A stretch of 17,476 nt of DNA from T1Sed10-7 sp041685505 (GCA_041685505.1 JAWLFQ010000049.1:1-17476); one strand, 5' to 3'. Positions 1-7,041 are shown, counted from the first letter of the stretch. The notes: a model not told the origin generated them from the sequence alone. Program-made: numbers and translations.

Positions 1-36
1 ATCGGTCGCCTGCTCACCGGGGAGAACGCCTTCTGA
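1..36 (+). CDS. 3' end of an unidentified gene (partial)
   Basis: The first 36 bases read in frame 1 as IGRLLTGENAF followed by TGA. The gene begins before the window. Eleven residues are too few to assign a family. Its stop codon overlaps the ATG of the next gene by one base (TGATG), an arrangement typical of translational coupling, so it is probably in an operon with the PHP-domain gene. That this short frame is coding is inferred from the overlap and from the GC-rich third positions. Confidence 0.5.
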   Translation: MGRLLTGENAF

Positions 37-875
37 TGGCCGGCTACGACCTGCACACCCACTCCACCTTCTCCGACGGCGTCACCACGGTCGAGCAGAA
101 CGTGGCCGCCGCCGCCGCGCTCGGCCTGGAGGGCATCGGCGTCACCGATCACGACACCACCGCCCCCTTCGCAGCGGCCCGGACCGCAGCCGCCGCGGCG
201 GGCATCGAGGTGGTGCTCGGCACGGAGTTCTCGGCCGAGGAGGACGGGATCAGCGTCCACGTGCTGGGGTACTGGATCGATCCGGGCGACGCCCCGCTGG
301 CCGCGGAGCTGGCCCGCCTCCGCGACGAACGGACCGACCGCGCCCGCCGCATCGTGGCACGCTTCCACGCGCTGGGCATCCCGGTCAGCTTCGACCGGGT
401 CCGCGCGCTGGCGGGCGATGCGCCCATCGGCCGGCCCCATGTGGCCGCCGCCGTGGTCGAGCTCGGTGCGGCCGTGGACCTGCGGGAGGTCTTCGACCGC
501 TACCTGGCCGACGGTGGCCCGGCCTACGTGGAGAAGCACGCCGTCACGCCCGAGCGGGCGGTGCAGCTGCTGGTCGGGGCGGGCGGGGTCGCGGTCCTGG
601 CACACCCGGGTCTGTACGGCGACCGCTCGGGGGGCGATGGGCTGCCGGTGGAGGTGGTCGAGCGCATGGTGGCTGCGGGGCTCGCGGGGATCGAAGCGCG
701 ACACCCGGACCACAGCGATGCACACCGCCGTCGCTTCACCGCGCTGGCCGCGGACCTGGACCTCGTCGTCACGGCCGGCTCGGATCACCACGGCCGTGGC
801 GCGGAGGACCGGCTCGGACGGGCGACGGCCTCCCGGGAGACCGTGGAGCGGCTGCGGTGCCGGCGCGGGAGGTGA
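36..875 (+). CDS. PHP-domain metal-dependent phosphoesterase
   Basis: A 279-residue protein with the PHP (polymerase and histidinol phosphatase) metal-binding pattern. DLHTHSTFSDG lies at residues 5-15 (H7, H9), VTDHD at 36-40, the conserved Glu at 64 (GTEFS), His75, AHPG at 189-192 and GSDHH at 248-252. These residues normally bind a trinuclear metal centre that hydrolyses phosphoesters. The length and motif order fit the COG0613 group (YciV/TrpH), some members of which are 5'-3' exonucleases or nucleotide phosphatases; the substrate here cannot be read from sequence. The ATG overlaps the upstream stop in TGATG, fixing the start and suggesting coupling. The protein is probably cytosolic, with no signal peptide or membrane segment. 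Confidence 0.9.
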   Translation: MAGYDLHTHSTFSDGVTTVEQNVAAAAALGLEGIGVTDHDTTAPFAAARTAAAAAGIEVVLGTEFSAEEDGISVHVLGYWIDPGDAPLAAELARLRDERTDRARRIVARFHALGIPVSFDRVRALAGDAPIGRPHVAAAVVELGAAVDLREVFDRYLADGGPAYVEKHAVTPERAVQLLVGAGGVAVLAHPGLYGDRSGGDGLPVEVVERMVAAGLAGIEARHPDHSDAHRRRFTALAADLDLVVTAGSDHHGRGAEDRLGRATASRETVERLRCRRGR

Positions 876-901
876 CCCGCTGCCCGTCACCGGCGAGGGG
901 T

Positions 902-907
902 TAGGCT
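902..907 (+). promoter_or_regulatory. Putative -10 box for the FHA/ParA/zinc-ribbon operon
   Basis: TAGGCT matches the TAnnnT actinobacterial -10 pattern and is the only such match in the 126 bases between the PHP stop and the GTG at 1002. I see no convincing -35. It would give a leader of about 90 bases. Confidence 0.3.
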
Positions 908-1001
908 GCGCACACCGCCCACAGGGTGTGTGGCCGTGGTCCCCACGGCCCGGCGGCCGGGGGTCGAGGTGACCGACGGGCGAGGACGCGGAGGAGGAAC
1001 C

Positions 1002-1586
1002 GTGGCGCAGGACAACGTCCAGAAGGCGCAGAAGATCGTTCCGGTCCCCACGCTGCACTTCAGCGAGGGGTCCCTGGCCGGCCGTGTGGTGCGGCTCGAC
1101 CGCGACGTGGCGACGCTCGGGCGGCGGGAGGACAACCCCTACGTGCTCCCCGACCCCCGCGTCTCGCGCGTGCACGCGGAGATCCGTCGGGAGGCGTCAG
1201 CGGTGATCGTCACCGACCTCGGTTCCGCAGCCGGCACCAAGATCAACGGTGAGACCCTCGAGGGTCCCCGGGTGCTCCAGCACGGCGACCGGGTCAGCTT
1301 CGGGCCGGTGACCGCCACCTTCGAGGATCCGGCCGCGGCCTCGCAGCGTGAGGACGTGACGATGGTGTTCGACGTGCCGAAGGTGGAGACCGGGCCGCAC
1401 CTCTCACCCCGTCAGCAGCAGGTCCTCGAGCTGATGGCCGAAGGCATGACCAACTCGGAGATCGGCGACGAGCTCGGGGTGACCGAGCGCACCGTCAAGG
1501 CCTACGCCCAGGAGCTGTACGACAAGCTCGGGGTCCGCAACCGTGCCGGTGCGGTCGCCGAGGCGGGCAAGCTCGGTCTGCTGTGA
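1002..1586 (+). CDS. FHA domain fused to LuxR-type helix-turn-helix regulator
   Basis: A 194-residue two-domain protein. An FHA domain spans about residues 27-107, with the core phosphothreonine-binding signature: GRR at 40-42, S55-R-V-H58, DLGS at 72-75 and NG at 82-83. A linker with EDVT (T120) follows, then a LuxR/GerE helix-turn-helix at about 134-192 (LSPRQQQVLELMAEGMTNSEI and VTERTVKAY). The HTH usually follows a receiver or PAS domain; here FHA replaces it, so I infer DNA binding controlled by Ser/Thr-kinase phosphorylation. No kinase lies in the window. The GTG at 1002 was chosen because GGAGGA sits about five bases upstream; an in-frame ATG at 930 lacks a comparable site. Its stop overlaps the next gene's start by four bases (GTGA). 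Confidence 0.88.
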   Translation: MAQDNVQKAQKIVPVPTLHFSEGSLAGRVVRLDRDVATLGRREDNPYVLPDPRVSRVHAEIRREASAVIVTDLGSAAGTKINGETLEGPRVLQHGDRVSFGPVTATFEDPAAASQREDVTMVFDVPKVETGPHLSPRQQQVLELMAEGMTNSEIGDELGVTERTVKAYAQELYDKLGVRNRAGAVAEAGKLGLL

Positions 1587-2425
1587 CGGCCACCGTCATC
1601 GCCGTCGCCAACCAGAAGGGCGGGGTGGGCAAGACCACCACCACCCTCAACATCGCTGCGGCGATGGCCGAGCTGGACGCGGCGGTGCTGGTCGTCGACC
1701 TCGACCCCCAGGGCTGTCTGACCTTCTCCCTGGGCTACGACCCCGACGCGATCGAACCGTCGCTCAACGACACCGTCGTCGGTCGGGCCTCGCTGGCGGA
1801 CACGATCATCCAGCACGGTGAGGTCGACATCGTTCCGGCCAACATCGACCTCGCGGGGGCGGAGGTGACGCTGCTGTCACGCACGGGACGCGAGTACCTG
1901 CTCCGGGGCGAGCTCACCGACCTCCTCGACAGCTACGACGTGGTCCTCATCGACTGCGCGCCCTCGCTCGGGGTGCTCACGATCAACGGCCTCACCGCCG
2001 CCGACGAGGTGCTCATCCCCGTGCAGTGCGAGACCCTCTCCCACCGCGGGGTCAGCCAGTTGCTGGAGACGATCGCCGACGTCAGGCGTCTCACCAACCG
2101 CGGGCTGACGGTCCGCGGTCTGGTGGCCACGATGTTCGACCCCCGGCCGCGCCACACCCGCGAGGTACTGCGCGACCTGTTGGCCCGCTACGACCTGCCA
2201 CTGGTCGGCCCGCCGGTCCGCAAGTCGATCCGCTTCGCCGAGGCGCCGACGGGCGGGGCCAGCCTGGTCAGCGCCAGCAGCGCCGTACCCGGAACGGCCG
2301 CCTACCGGGCCATCGCCCGCGAACTGCTCGGCTACGAGGTCGATCCCGAGCTGCTGGCGTCCGCCGGCTGGAGCGACACACAGCGGGACGCCGTGCTGGG
2401 TCTGACCGAGGATGGGCACAGCTGA
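1583..2425 (+). CDS. ParA/Soj/MinD-family ATPase
   Basis: A 280-residue deviant Walker P-loop ATPase. The Walker A motif KGGVGKTT spans residues 12-19 with the signature lysine K12. The A' motif VVDLDPQG spans 37-44, and the Walker B region VLIDCAPSLG spans 121-130 (D124). There is no N-terminal HTH, so it belongs to the chromosomal Soj-like class. Family members dimerise on ATP and bind DNA or membrane to position cargo. The stretch GCLTFSLG at 44-51 resembles, from memory, the Soj-related mycobacterial protein Rv3213c, whose gene also lies near an RhlE-type helicase. No ParB gene or parS site is visible here, so a role in chromosome partition is not supported. The start is fixed by the GTGA overlap with the FHA-HTH gene, and the stop overlaps the next ATG. 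Confidence 0.93.
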   Translation: MTATVIAVANQKGGVGKTTTTLNIAAAMAELDAAVLVVDLDPQGCLTFSLGYDPDAIEPSLNDTVVGRASLADTIIQHGEVDIVPANIDLAGAEVTLLSRTGREYLLRGELTDLLDSYDVVLIDCAPSLGVLTINGLTAADEVLIPVQCETLSHRGVSQLLETIADVRRLTNRGLTVRGLVATMFDPRPRHTREVLRDLLARYDLPLVGPPVRKSIRFAEAPTGGASLVSASSAVPGTAAYRAIARELLGYEVDPELLASAGWSDTQRDAVLGLTEDGHS

Positions 2426-2784
2426 TGGGTGCTGGGGGGAACGAGGGGTTGCGGTCGGCAGGGACCTCCCCCGCGTTCGACCGCATCCGGCCCCCCGGCT
2501 CGGCGCCCACGGGCCGCGACGACCTCGGCAAGGAGGCCCTGTACTCGACCGCGCCGAGCGCGGCGCCGACCAGCCAGGTCGAGCTGCGGTGCCGTCGGTG
2601 CGATGTGCCCTTCGGTCTGTCGCTCGTGAAGATGGTGCGGTTGTTGACGCCGCCCTTCCTGGTGGATCCGGTGCGACGGCGGCTGTACAGCCGTTGTCCG
2701 CAGTGCGGGCACTACGCATGGTTGGAGGTGCGCACGGGGCAGGCCCTCAGGGTGCTGCGTGCACCCTGGAAGCCCTCGGGGTGA
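2425..2784 (+). CDS. Small zinc-ribbon protein, third gene of the FHA/ParA operon
   Basis: A 119-residue protein. The first 50 residues are rich in Gly, Pro and Ala and look disordered. The C-terminal half has CRRC (C56, C59) and CPQC (C91, C94), a four-cysteine treble typical of a zinc ribbon. Between them is a hydrophobic, basic segment (about 64-88). I do not recognise a named family. The ATG at 2425 overlaps the ParA stop in TGATG, so coupled translation with the ATPase is likely; the same frame stays open further upstream, but that part is only antisense or overlap of ParA. It may be a partner or adaptor of the ATPase, which is inference from gene order only. No membrane segment is clear. 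Confidence 0.78.
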   Translation: MGAGGNEGLRSAGTSPAFDRIRPPGSAPTGRDDLGKEALYSTAPSAAPTSQVELRCRRCDVPFGLSLVKMVRLLTPPFLVDPVRRRLYSRCPQCGHYAWLEVRTGQALRVLRAPWKPSG

Positions 2785-2787
2785 ACC

Positions 2788-2824
2788 CCTGCCTGGTGCC
2801 GCCCGCGCCGGTCCTCAGGGCAGG
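2788..2824. terminator. Possible bidirectional hairpin between convergent genes
   Basis: CCTGCC at 2788-2793 pairs with GGCAGG at 2819-2824 around a 25-base GC-rich loop, between the zinc-ribbon stop and the helicase stop on the other strand. There is no T-run. It is a weak candidate, based only on the inverted repeat and the convergent position. Confidence 0.25.
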
Positions 2825-4893
2825 TGCTCGACCTTGACACGCCGGGCGCGCTGCGGCTGTCCGTCCCCGCGCGCCTGCGCACCCCGGGGGGTGGTGCTCA
2901 CGGTCCGATCGCTGTGGCCACCCTCGCCGCCGCTGCCCCGGCTCCCACCGCGTTGGCCGCCACGTGCTGCGGTGCCGCGTGGCTGCTCGGCCCGTTGGCC
3001 GGACCGCGCAGCGCCGTCGCGACCTTTGACCTCGCGGTCCTTGGTCTCGCGCCGCTGGGCGCTCTCACCGCCCGAGCGCTGACCCCTGTCCGGTTCCTGG
3101 CTGCGGGCGCGGGTCCGTGCGCGGGACCGGCCCTGGCCGCCGGAGGCCTGAGCACTGGAGGCTCGATCACCGGAGGCCTGAGCACTGGAGGCTCGATCAC
3201 CGGAGGCTTGACCGCTGGAGGACCGCGCGCGCTCCTCGCTGTCCTTGCCGGCACCCGTGGGCGTGTCGCCGCCGGTGGGGGAGCTGGCCTGGTCCTGGCG
3301 TGCCGCCCCGCGCGCGGAGGTGGTCCGCGCCCGGGTACGCGTGCGGCTGCGGGTGCGTTCCGTCGGCTGGCGTCCGTCGTCGGCGTCCGTGCCGCGCCCG
3401 GAGGTCGCTGTCGCGGGGGCGCGACCGCTCGCGCGGGTCGGCTCCTGTGCCTCCCGGTCCGAGCGGGGGGAGGTGGTCTCGCGTGCGGGCGCGCGGTCAC
3501 GACGGCTGCGGTCGGCGTCACGGTCGCGCCCGCGACCTTCCTGTGACCGTTCGCTCTTGGGACGCCCGTCGGAACGGCCGCGCCGCTGCTGTGCGCGATC
3601 ACCGGTGTGGCGATCGCCTGCCGTGCCCGCCGGTGTGTCCTTGTCACCGCTGCTGCGGCCACCCTGGCGGCGGGCGCCGCCGGGACCCGAGCTCCCGCTG
3701 GCGGAGAGGTGGTCCCAGGGCCGGGTGGTCGGCAGGGCGAAACGCGCCGCGAGCTCCGGCGAGGTGGAGAAGACCTGGACCAGCTCGGAGTCCGTCGCAC
3801 CGAGCTTCTTCCGGATCATGTTGACGCGGTCGACCTCGTTGAACTCCGCGAAGGTGATGGCCTTGCCCGACTCACCGGCACGGGCTGTGCGCCCGATGCG
3901 GTGCAGGTACATCTTCTCGTCCTCGGGGCAGTCGTAGTTGACCACGTGGGTCACCCCGTGGACGTCGAGTCCACGTGCCGCGACCTCGGTCGCGACCAGG
4001 ACGGTGGCCTTGCCCTGACGGAAACGGTCGAGGTTGCGTTCACGGGTGGTCTGGCGCAGGTCGCCGTGGATCGCCACCGCCGGCGTCTGCAGGTCCTCGA
4101 GCTCGTTGACCAGGCGGTCCGCCATGTGCTTCGTCCGCACGAAGACGTAGACCCCGCCCCGGTCCTCGTCCTGCAGGATGCGCGCGAGCAGGCGGGGCTT
4201 GTCCATGCGGTGGACCTGGAAGAAGTGCTGCTCGACGTTGGGTGCGGTCTCGGGCTGCTCGTGGTGGTCGGCGCGGGTGAAGGTGGGGTGGTCCATGTAG
4301 CGCCGTGCCAGCTTCACGATGGGGGTGGGCATCGTCGCGGAGAACAGCATGGTGTGCCGACCCTGCCCCTGGCAGGCCTCCACCAGCCGCTCCACATCGG
4401 GCAGGAAGCCCATGTCGAGCATCTCGTCTGCTTCGTCCAGCACCAGCTGGGTGACCGAGCCGAGCTCGAGGTTGCCACGGTTGAGGTGGTCGAGGAGACG
4501 TCCCGGCGTCCCCACGACGATGTGGACCCCCGAGGTCAGCGCGTCGATCTGCTCGTCGTAGCCGACACCGCCGTAGACGCTGATCGAGGTCAGCCCCAGC
4601 TCGGCGCCGATCTTCAGATCCTCGAAGACCTGCAGGCACAGCTCGCGGGTGGGCACGATCACCAGGGCCTGGGTGGCCGTGACGCCGGGATCGAGCCGCT
4701 GGAGCAGCGGGAGGCCGAAGGCCAGGGTCTTGCCCGTGCCGGTACGGGCCTGACCGATCAGGTCGTGGCCCTCGAGGGCGAGGGGGAGCGTCAGCTCCTG
4801 GATCGGGAAGGGGTGGCTGATGCCCTGGCGCTCGAGCGCATCGCTCAGAGACGGGTGGACACCCAGGTCGCGGAAGGTCTTGGTCACGTGCAT
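2815..4893 (-). CDS. DEAD-box ATP-dependent RNA helicase, RhlE-like, long basic tail
   Basis: A 692-residue DEAD-box helicase that unwinds RNA duplexes or remodels RNPs. From ATG 4893 the motifs are: Q motif at about 7-32, ARTGTGKT at 49-56, PTREL at 81-85, GTPGR at 128-132, DEAD at 153-156, SAT at 185-187, VFVRTK at 250-255, ARGLD at 306-310 and HRIGRTARAG at 331-340. The core ends near residue 390; about 290 residues of Arg/Ser/Gly/Asp-rich low complexity follow, probably an RNA-binding disordered tail. The start is ambiguous. MHVTKTFRDLG at 4893 fits family starts, but tandem ATGs at 4959 and 4956 have GGGGAGG five or eight bases upstream. The 22 added codons have unusually A/T-rich third positions for this genome, so I favour 4893. 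It is transcribed away from the DUF885 gene. Confidence 0.93.
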   Translation of the reverse strand: MHVTKTFRDLGVHPSLSDALERQGISHPFPIQELTLPLALEGHDLIGQARTGTGKTLAFGLPLLQRLDPGVTATQALVIVPTRELCLQVFEDLKIGAELGLTSISVYGGVGYDEQIDALTSGVHIVVGTPGRLLDHLNRGNLELGSVTQLVLDEADEMLDMGFLPDVERLVEACQGQGRHTMLFSATMPTPIVKLARRYMDHPTFTRADHHEQPETAPNVEQHFFQVHRMDKPRLLARILQDEDRGGVYVFVRTKHMADRLVNELEDLQTPAVAIHGDLRQTTRERNLDRFRQGKATVLVATEVAARGLDVHGVTHVVNYDCPEDEKMYLHRIGRTARAGESGKAITFAEFNEVDRVNMIRKKLGATDSELVQVFSTSPELAARFALPTTRPWDHLSASGSSGPGGARRQGGRSSGDKDTPAGTAGDRHTGDRAQQRRGRSDGRPKSERSQEGRGRDRDADRSRRDRAPARETTSPRSDREAQEPTRASGRAPATATSGRGTDADDGRQPTERTRSRTRTRARTTSARGAARQDQASSPTGGDTPTGAGKDSEERARSSSGQASGDRASSAQASGDRASSAQASGGQGRSRARTRARSQEPDRGQRSGGESAQRRETKDREVKGRDGAARSGQRAEQPRGTAARGGQRGGSRGSGGEGGHSDRTVSTTPRGAQARGDGQPQRARRVKVEHLP
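3141..3225 (-). repeat. 30-bp tandem repeat inside the helicase tail
   Basis: Two exact 30-base copies at 3141-3170 and 3171-3200 are followed by a diverged partial copy at 3201-3225. In the helicase frame they encode the decapeptide GDRASSAQAS twice and then a variant. This is an in-frame minisatellite, so copy-number change would lengthen the tail without a frameshift. Confidence 0.9.
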
Positions 4894-5048
4894 CTCTCGT
4901 CCGGGCGACCCCCGGCGAGGTGGTGGTGGTGCACACGCCTGGCGATCGCAGCTCATCATGGGCGCCTCCCCGGGGGCAGGCGCAGGTCCGTCGCGCAGCG
5001 ACGGTGGACGGCGCGCGGGCCATCCCGCTCGCACGGTGACCGCGGGGT

Positions 5049-5060
5049 CCACCCGGGTGG
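5049..5060. promoter_or_regulatory. Perfect 12-bp palindrome in the helicase leader
   Basis: CCACCCGGGTGG equals its own reverse complement. It lies about 30-40 bases downstream of the predicted helicase transcription start, where a dimeric repressor could act as a roadblock. In such GC-rich DNA it could be chance. Confidence 0.3.
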
Positions 5061-5094
5061 GTGCAGAGACGCGCGGTGTGCGTGCGAGGACGCA

Positions 5095-5100
5095 AGCGTA
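5095..5100 (-). promoter_or_regulatory. Putative -10 box of the helicase gene
   Basis: Read on the minus strand this is TACGCT (GGCTACGCTTG context). Transcription would begin near 5088, giving a leader of about 195 bases to ATG 4893 or about 130 to ATG 4959. A -35 would fall at about 5118-5123, inside the first unit of the tandem repeat; no consensus -35 is visible there. Confidence 0.4.
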
Positions 5101-5113
5101 GCCCACGCCGGGT

Positions 5114-5207
5114 GCATCCCCACGACGCCGGCGTCCCGGGCGCGTGCCCACGACCCCGGTGTCCCGGGCGCGTGCCCACGGCCCCGGTGTCCCGGGTGCA
5201 TCCCCAC
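5114..5207. repeat. 28-bp tandem repeat array between two divergent promoters
   Basis: Three contiguous 28-base units lie at 5114-5141, 5142-5169 and 5170-5197, followed by a 10-base partial unit (GCATCCCCAC) that repeats the start of unit 1. Units 2 and 3 differ at only two positions; unit 1 differs at a few more. The unit junctions create the inverted repeat GGGC-GCGT-GCCC. There are no spacers, so this is not a CRISPR. The array fills the space between the predicted -10 boxes at 5095-5100 (minus) and 5225-5230 (plus). Confidence 0.88.
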
Positions 5208-5224
5208 CGCGGCACCCGACGCAC

Positions 5225-5230
5225 TAGCGT
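5225..5230 (+). promoter_or_regulatory. Putative -10 box of the DUF885 gene
   Basis: TAGCGT, in the same CTAGCGT context as the box before the crotonyl-CoA carboxylase/reductase gene at 11272. Transcription would start near 5237, leaving a leader of about 23 bases that contains GGAG at 5248-5251. The -35 position (5202-5207) coincides with the partial fourth repeat unit. Confidence 0.45.
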
Positions 5231-5259
5231 CCCTCGCCCGTCACACCGGAGCCCGATCC

Positions 5260-7005
5260 GTGGACCAGCCCGAGCACCGCGCCGAGCGGCTCGTGCTGCG
5301 CTACCTCGAGGTGGTCGCCCGTCACGAGCCCGTGGAGGCGAGCCGCATCGGGCTGCAGGGTCTCGACGGGGAGCTGCCCGATCTCGACCCGGCGGCGCTC
5401 GCCGCCCGGAGCAGGGACCTGGCCGTGCTCGCCGCCGAGGCCGCGACGACACGGAACGAGCTGGCCGCGCTGTCGGGGACCTCGGCACGCGAGGCCACGG
5501 GTGACCTCGAGCTGCTGGGTGCGGAGCTGGAGTTCCGCCGCTACCAGCTGGACGTGCGTCCGCGGTTGCTCCTCGATCCTCTGGCGGTCCTCGACACCGT
5601 CGCCGCAGGCATCCACGAGCTGTTGGCCTGGGACGACGGCACCCCCGGTGACCGTTGCCGGCGGTTGGAAGCCGCCTCGCAGCGTGCGCGACGGGTACCG
5701 GTGCTGCTGGAGCAGGCCAGCGGTCTGCTGGCGACCGCACCGGCGCCGCACCTGGAGGTGGCACTGCAGCGGCTGCCCGGGCTGCTGACCCTGGTCCGTG
5801 ACGTGCTGCCCCAGCGTGCGGAACTGCTGGGCGTGGACGTGTCTCCCGCCCGGGATGCCGGTGAGGTCGCGGCGGAGGGGCTGGAGGCCTTCGCGGCCCT
5901 GCTCGACGAGCTCGGCGACGACCAGCCGGGGGAGTGGCGGCTCGGTCCCGAGCAGCACGCCACCGTGCTGCGTTCCGCGCTCGGCACCATGATGGACGCG
6001 ACGCAGATCGAGGACCGTGCCAGGACCTGGATCGCACGGGTCCGCGAAGGGCTCGCGGAGGAGACGGCAGCCAGCTGGAGCGCCAGGTTCCCGGGCGAAC
6101 CCCTCGAGCGTGACCTCGACCGACGCATCCGTCGCACCCTGGCGCGGATCGCCGACACCGCGGTGCGGCGGGGGGCCCTGCTGGATGAGGCCTGCCGCGC
6201 CATCGCGGAGGCGCGGGCCTTCGCGACCGAGGCGGGGGTGGTGGACGTGCCTCCGGCGGAGCGTCTGCGGGTGCGTGAGGTCCCGCCCTACCTGCGCGGG
6301 CTCGCCGTGGCTTTCGTGACCCAACCCCCGCCCTTGCGCCCCGAGACCGGGTGCACCTACTACCTCTCCCCGGTCCCCACGGAGTGGACGGATGCGCAGG
6401 CCGAGGCCTTCCTGCGCGCCTTCACCCCGGCGGCGCTGCGATCCCTGGCCATCCACGAGGGCTACCCCGGCCACGTCGTGCAGCTCGAGCACGCGGCGCT
6501 GCACCCACGCCTGGCCCGCCGCCTGCTGTCCCGCCCGGTCTTCGCCGAGGGCTGGGCGGTCTACATCGAGCGTGAGGTCGCTGCCGCGGGTTTCGGCAGC
6601 GACGGGTCCTCGGCGGTCAGCGCGGCCGACTACCGCACGATCCACCTGCGCAACGAGCTGCGGATCGCGACGGCGGCGCTGGTGGACGTGGGGCTGCACG
6701 CCGGCGAGCTGACCGACCAGGACGCCGTCGACCTGCTGGTACGGGCGGCCTACCAGGAACCGGTGGAGGCGCGGGCCACGGTCCTGCGCGCCCAGGTCAC
6801 CTCGGGCCAGCTGAGCTCCTACTTCGTCGGCGGTGAGGAGCTCACCGATCTGCGTGCCGAGGTGGAGCAGCGCGAGGGCAGCAGCTTCGATCCCGAGGGT
6901 TTCCACCAGCGGGTCCTGTCCCACGGCACACCGACGGTGCCGCTGGTGGCTGCGGCCCTGGCCGACGATGCGCCCGTGCACCGCCCCTTCGCCACACGGG
7001 CCTGA
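5260..7005 (+). CDS. DUF885-family protein, putative metal-dependent hydrolase
   Basis: A 581-residue protein matching the DUF885 family in length and C-terminal signatures. HEGYPGH lies at residues 399-405, followed by EGWAVYIE from residue 430. The His/Glu-rich motif and the downstream Glu resemble the metal site of zinc peptidases, and the family is usually described as a putative metallohydrolase or carboxypeptidase, but I know of no settled substrate. The N-terminal half is Leu/Ala/Arg-rich helical sequence. GTG 5260 was chosen because GGAG ends eight bases upstream and a -10 box lies at 5225; the same frame is open far upstream, but only antisense to the helicase. There is no signal peptide, so it is probably cytosolic. 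A hairpin follows the stop. Confidence 0.85.
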   Translation: MDQPEHRAERLVLRYLEVVARHEPVEASRIGLQGLDGELPDLDPAALAARSRDLAVLAAEAATTRNELAALSGTSAREATGDLELLGAELEFRRYQLDVRPRLLLDPLAVLDTVAAGIHELLAWDDGTPGDRCRRLEAASQRARRVPVLLEQASGLLATAPAPHLEVALQRLPGLLTLVRDVLPQRAELLGVDVSPARDAGEVAAEGLEAFAALLDELGDDQPGEWRLGPEQHATVLRSALGTMMDATQIEDRARTWIARVREGLAEETAASWSARFPGEPLERDLDRRIRRTLARIADTAVRRGALLDEACRAIAEARAFATEAGVVDVPPAERLRVREVPPYLRGLAVAFVTQPPPLRPETGCTYYLSPVPTEWTDAQAEAFLRAFTPAALRSLAIHEGYPGHVVQLEHAALHPRLARRLLSRPVFAEGWAVYIEREVAAAGFGSDGSSAVSAADYRTIHLRNELRIATAALVDVGLHAGELTDQDAVDLLVRAAYQEPVEARATVLRAQVTSGQLSSYFVGGEELTDLRAEVEQREGSSFDPEGFHQRVLSHGTPTVPLVAAALADDAPVHRPFATRA

Positions 7006-7009
7006 GCGG

Positions 7010-7026
7010 GCGACGCATCGCGTCGC
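7010..7026 (+). terminator. Hairpin after the DUF885 gene
   Basis: GCGACGC (7010-7016) and GCGTCGC (7020-7026) are perfect inverted arms around an ATC loop, starting five bases after the TGA at 7003-7005. There is no T-run, but the tight GC-rich stem directly after a stop fits a terminator in high-GC bacteria. Confidence 0.5.
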
Positions 7027-7041
7027 ACGACACCGCGCGAC

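Larger units (their letters stand above)
4894..5259. other. Divergent intergenic region between helicase and DUF885 genes
   Basis: These 366 bases hold no gene I can support. From left to right they contain the helicase leader (with possible alternative ATGs at 4954-4959 and a strong Shine-Dalgarno at 4965-4971), a perfect 12-base palindrome at 5049-5060, a minus-strand -10 box at 5095-5100, a 28-bp tandem repeat at 5114-5207, a plus-strand -10 box at 5225-5230, and the GGAG ribosome-binding site (5248-5251) of the DUF885 gene. The small open frames across the repeats look like a by-product of GC richness. Confidence 0.7.

Noticed and set aside
1583..2425. Plasmid or chromosome partition locus
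   Set aside because: A ParA-type ATPase alone is not enough. No ParB gene, parS-like palindrome or replication gene is present, and the neighbours are chromosomal housekeeping genes.
5114..5207. CRISPR array
   Set aside because: The 28-base units are contiguous with no spacers, and no cas gene is nearby.
4956..5207. Small minus-strand peptide gene spanning the 28-bp repeats
   Set aside because: The unit of 28 is not a multiple of three, so the repeat does not encode a repeating peptide, and no ribosome-binding site supports it.
3607..5259. Open frame continuing upstream of the DUF885 gene, antisense to the helicase
   Set aside because: It is a GC-rich shadow frame. The helicase on the other strand has every family motif, and DUF885 has its own ribosome-binding site and -10 box at 5225-5260.
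6454..6474. Classical HExxH zinc protease motif in the DUF885 protein
   Set aside because: The sequence is HEGYPGH, the DUF885 pattern, not HExxH. I therefore call it only a putative metal-dependent hydrolase.
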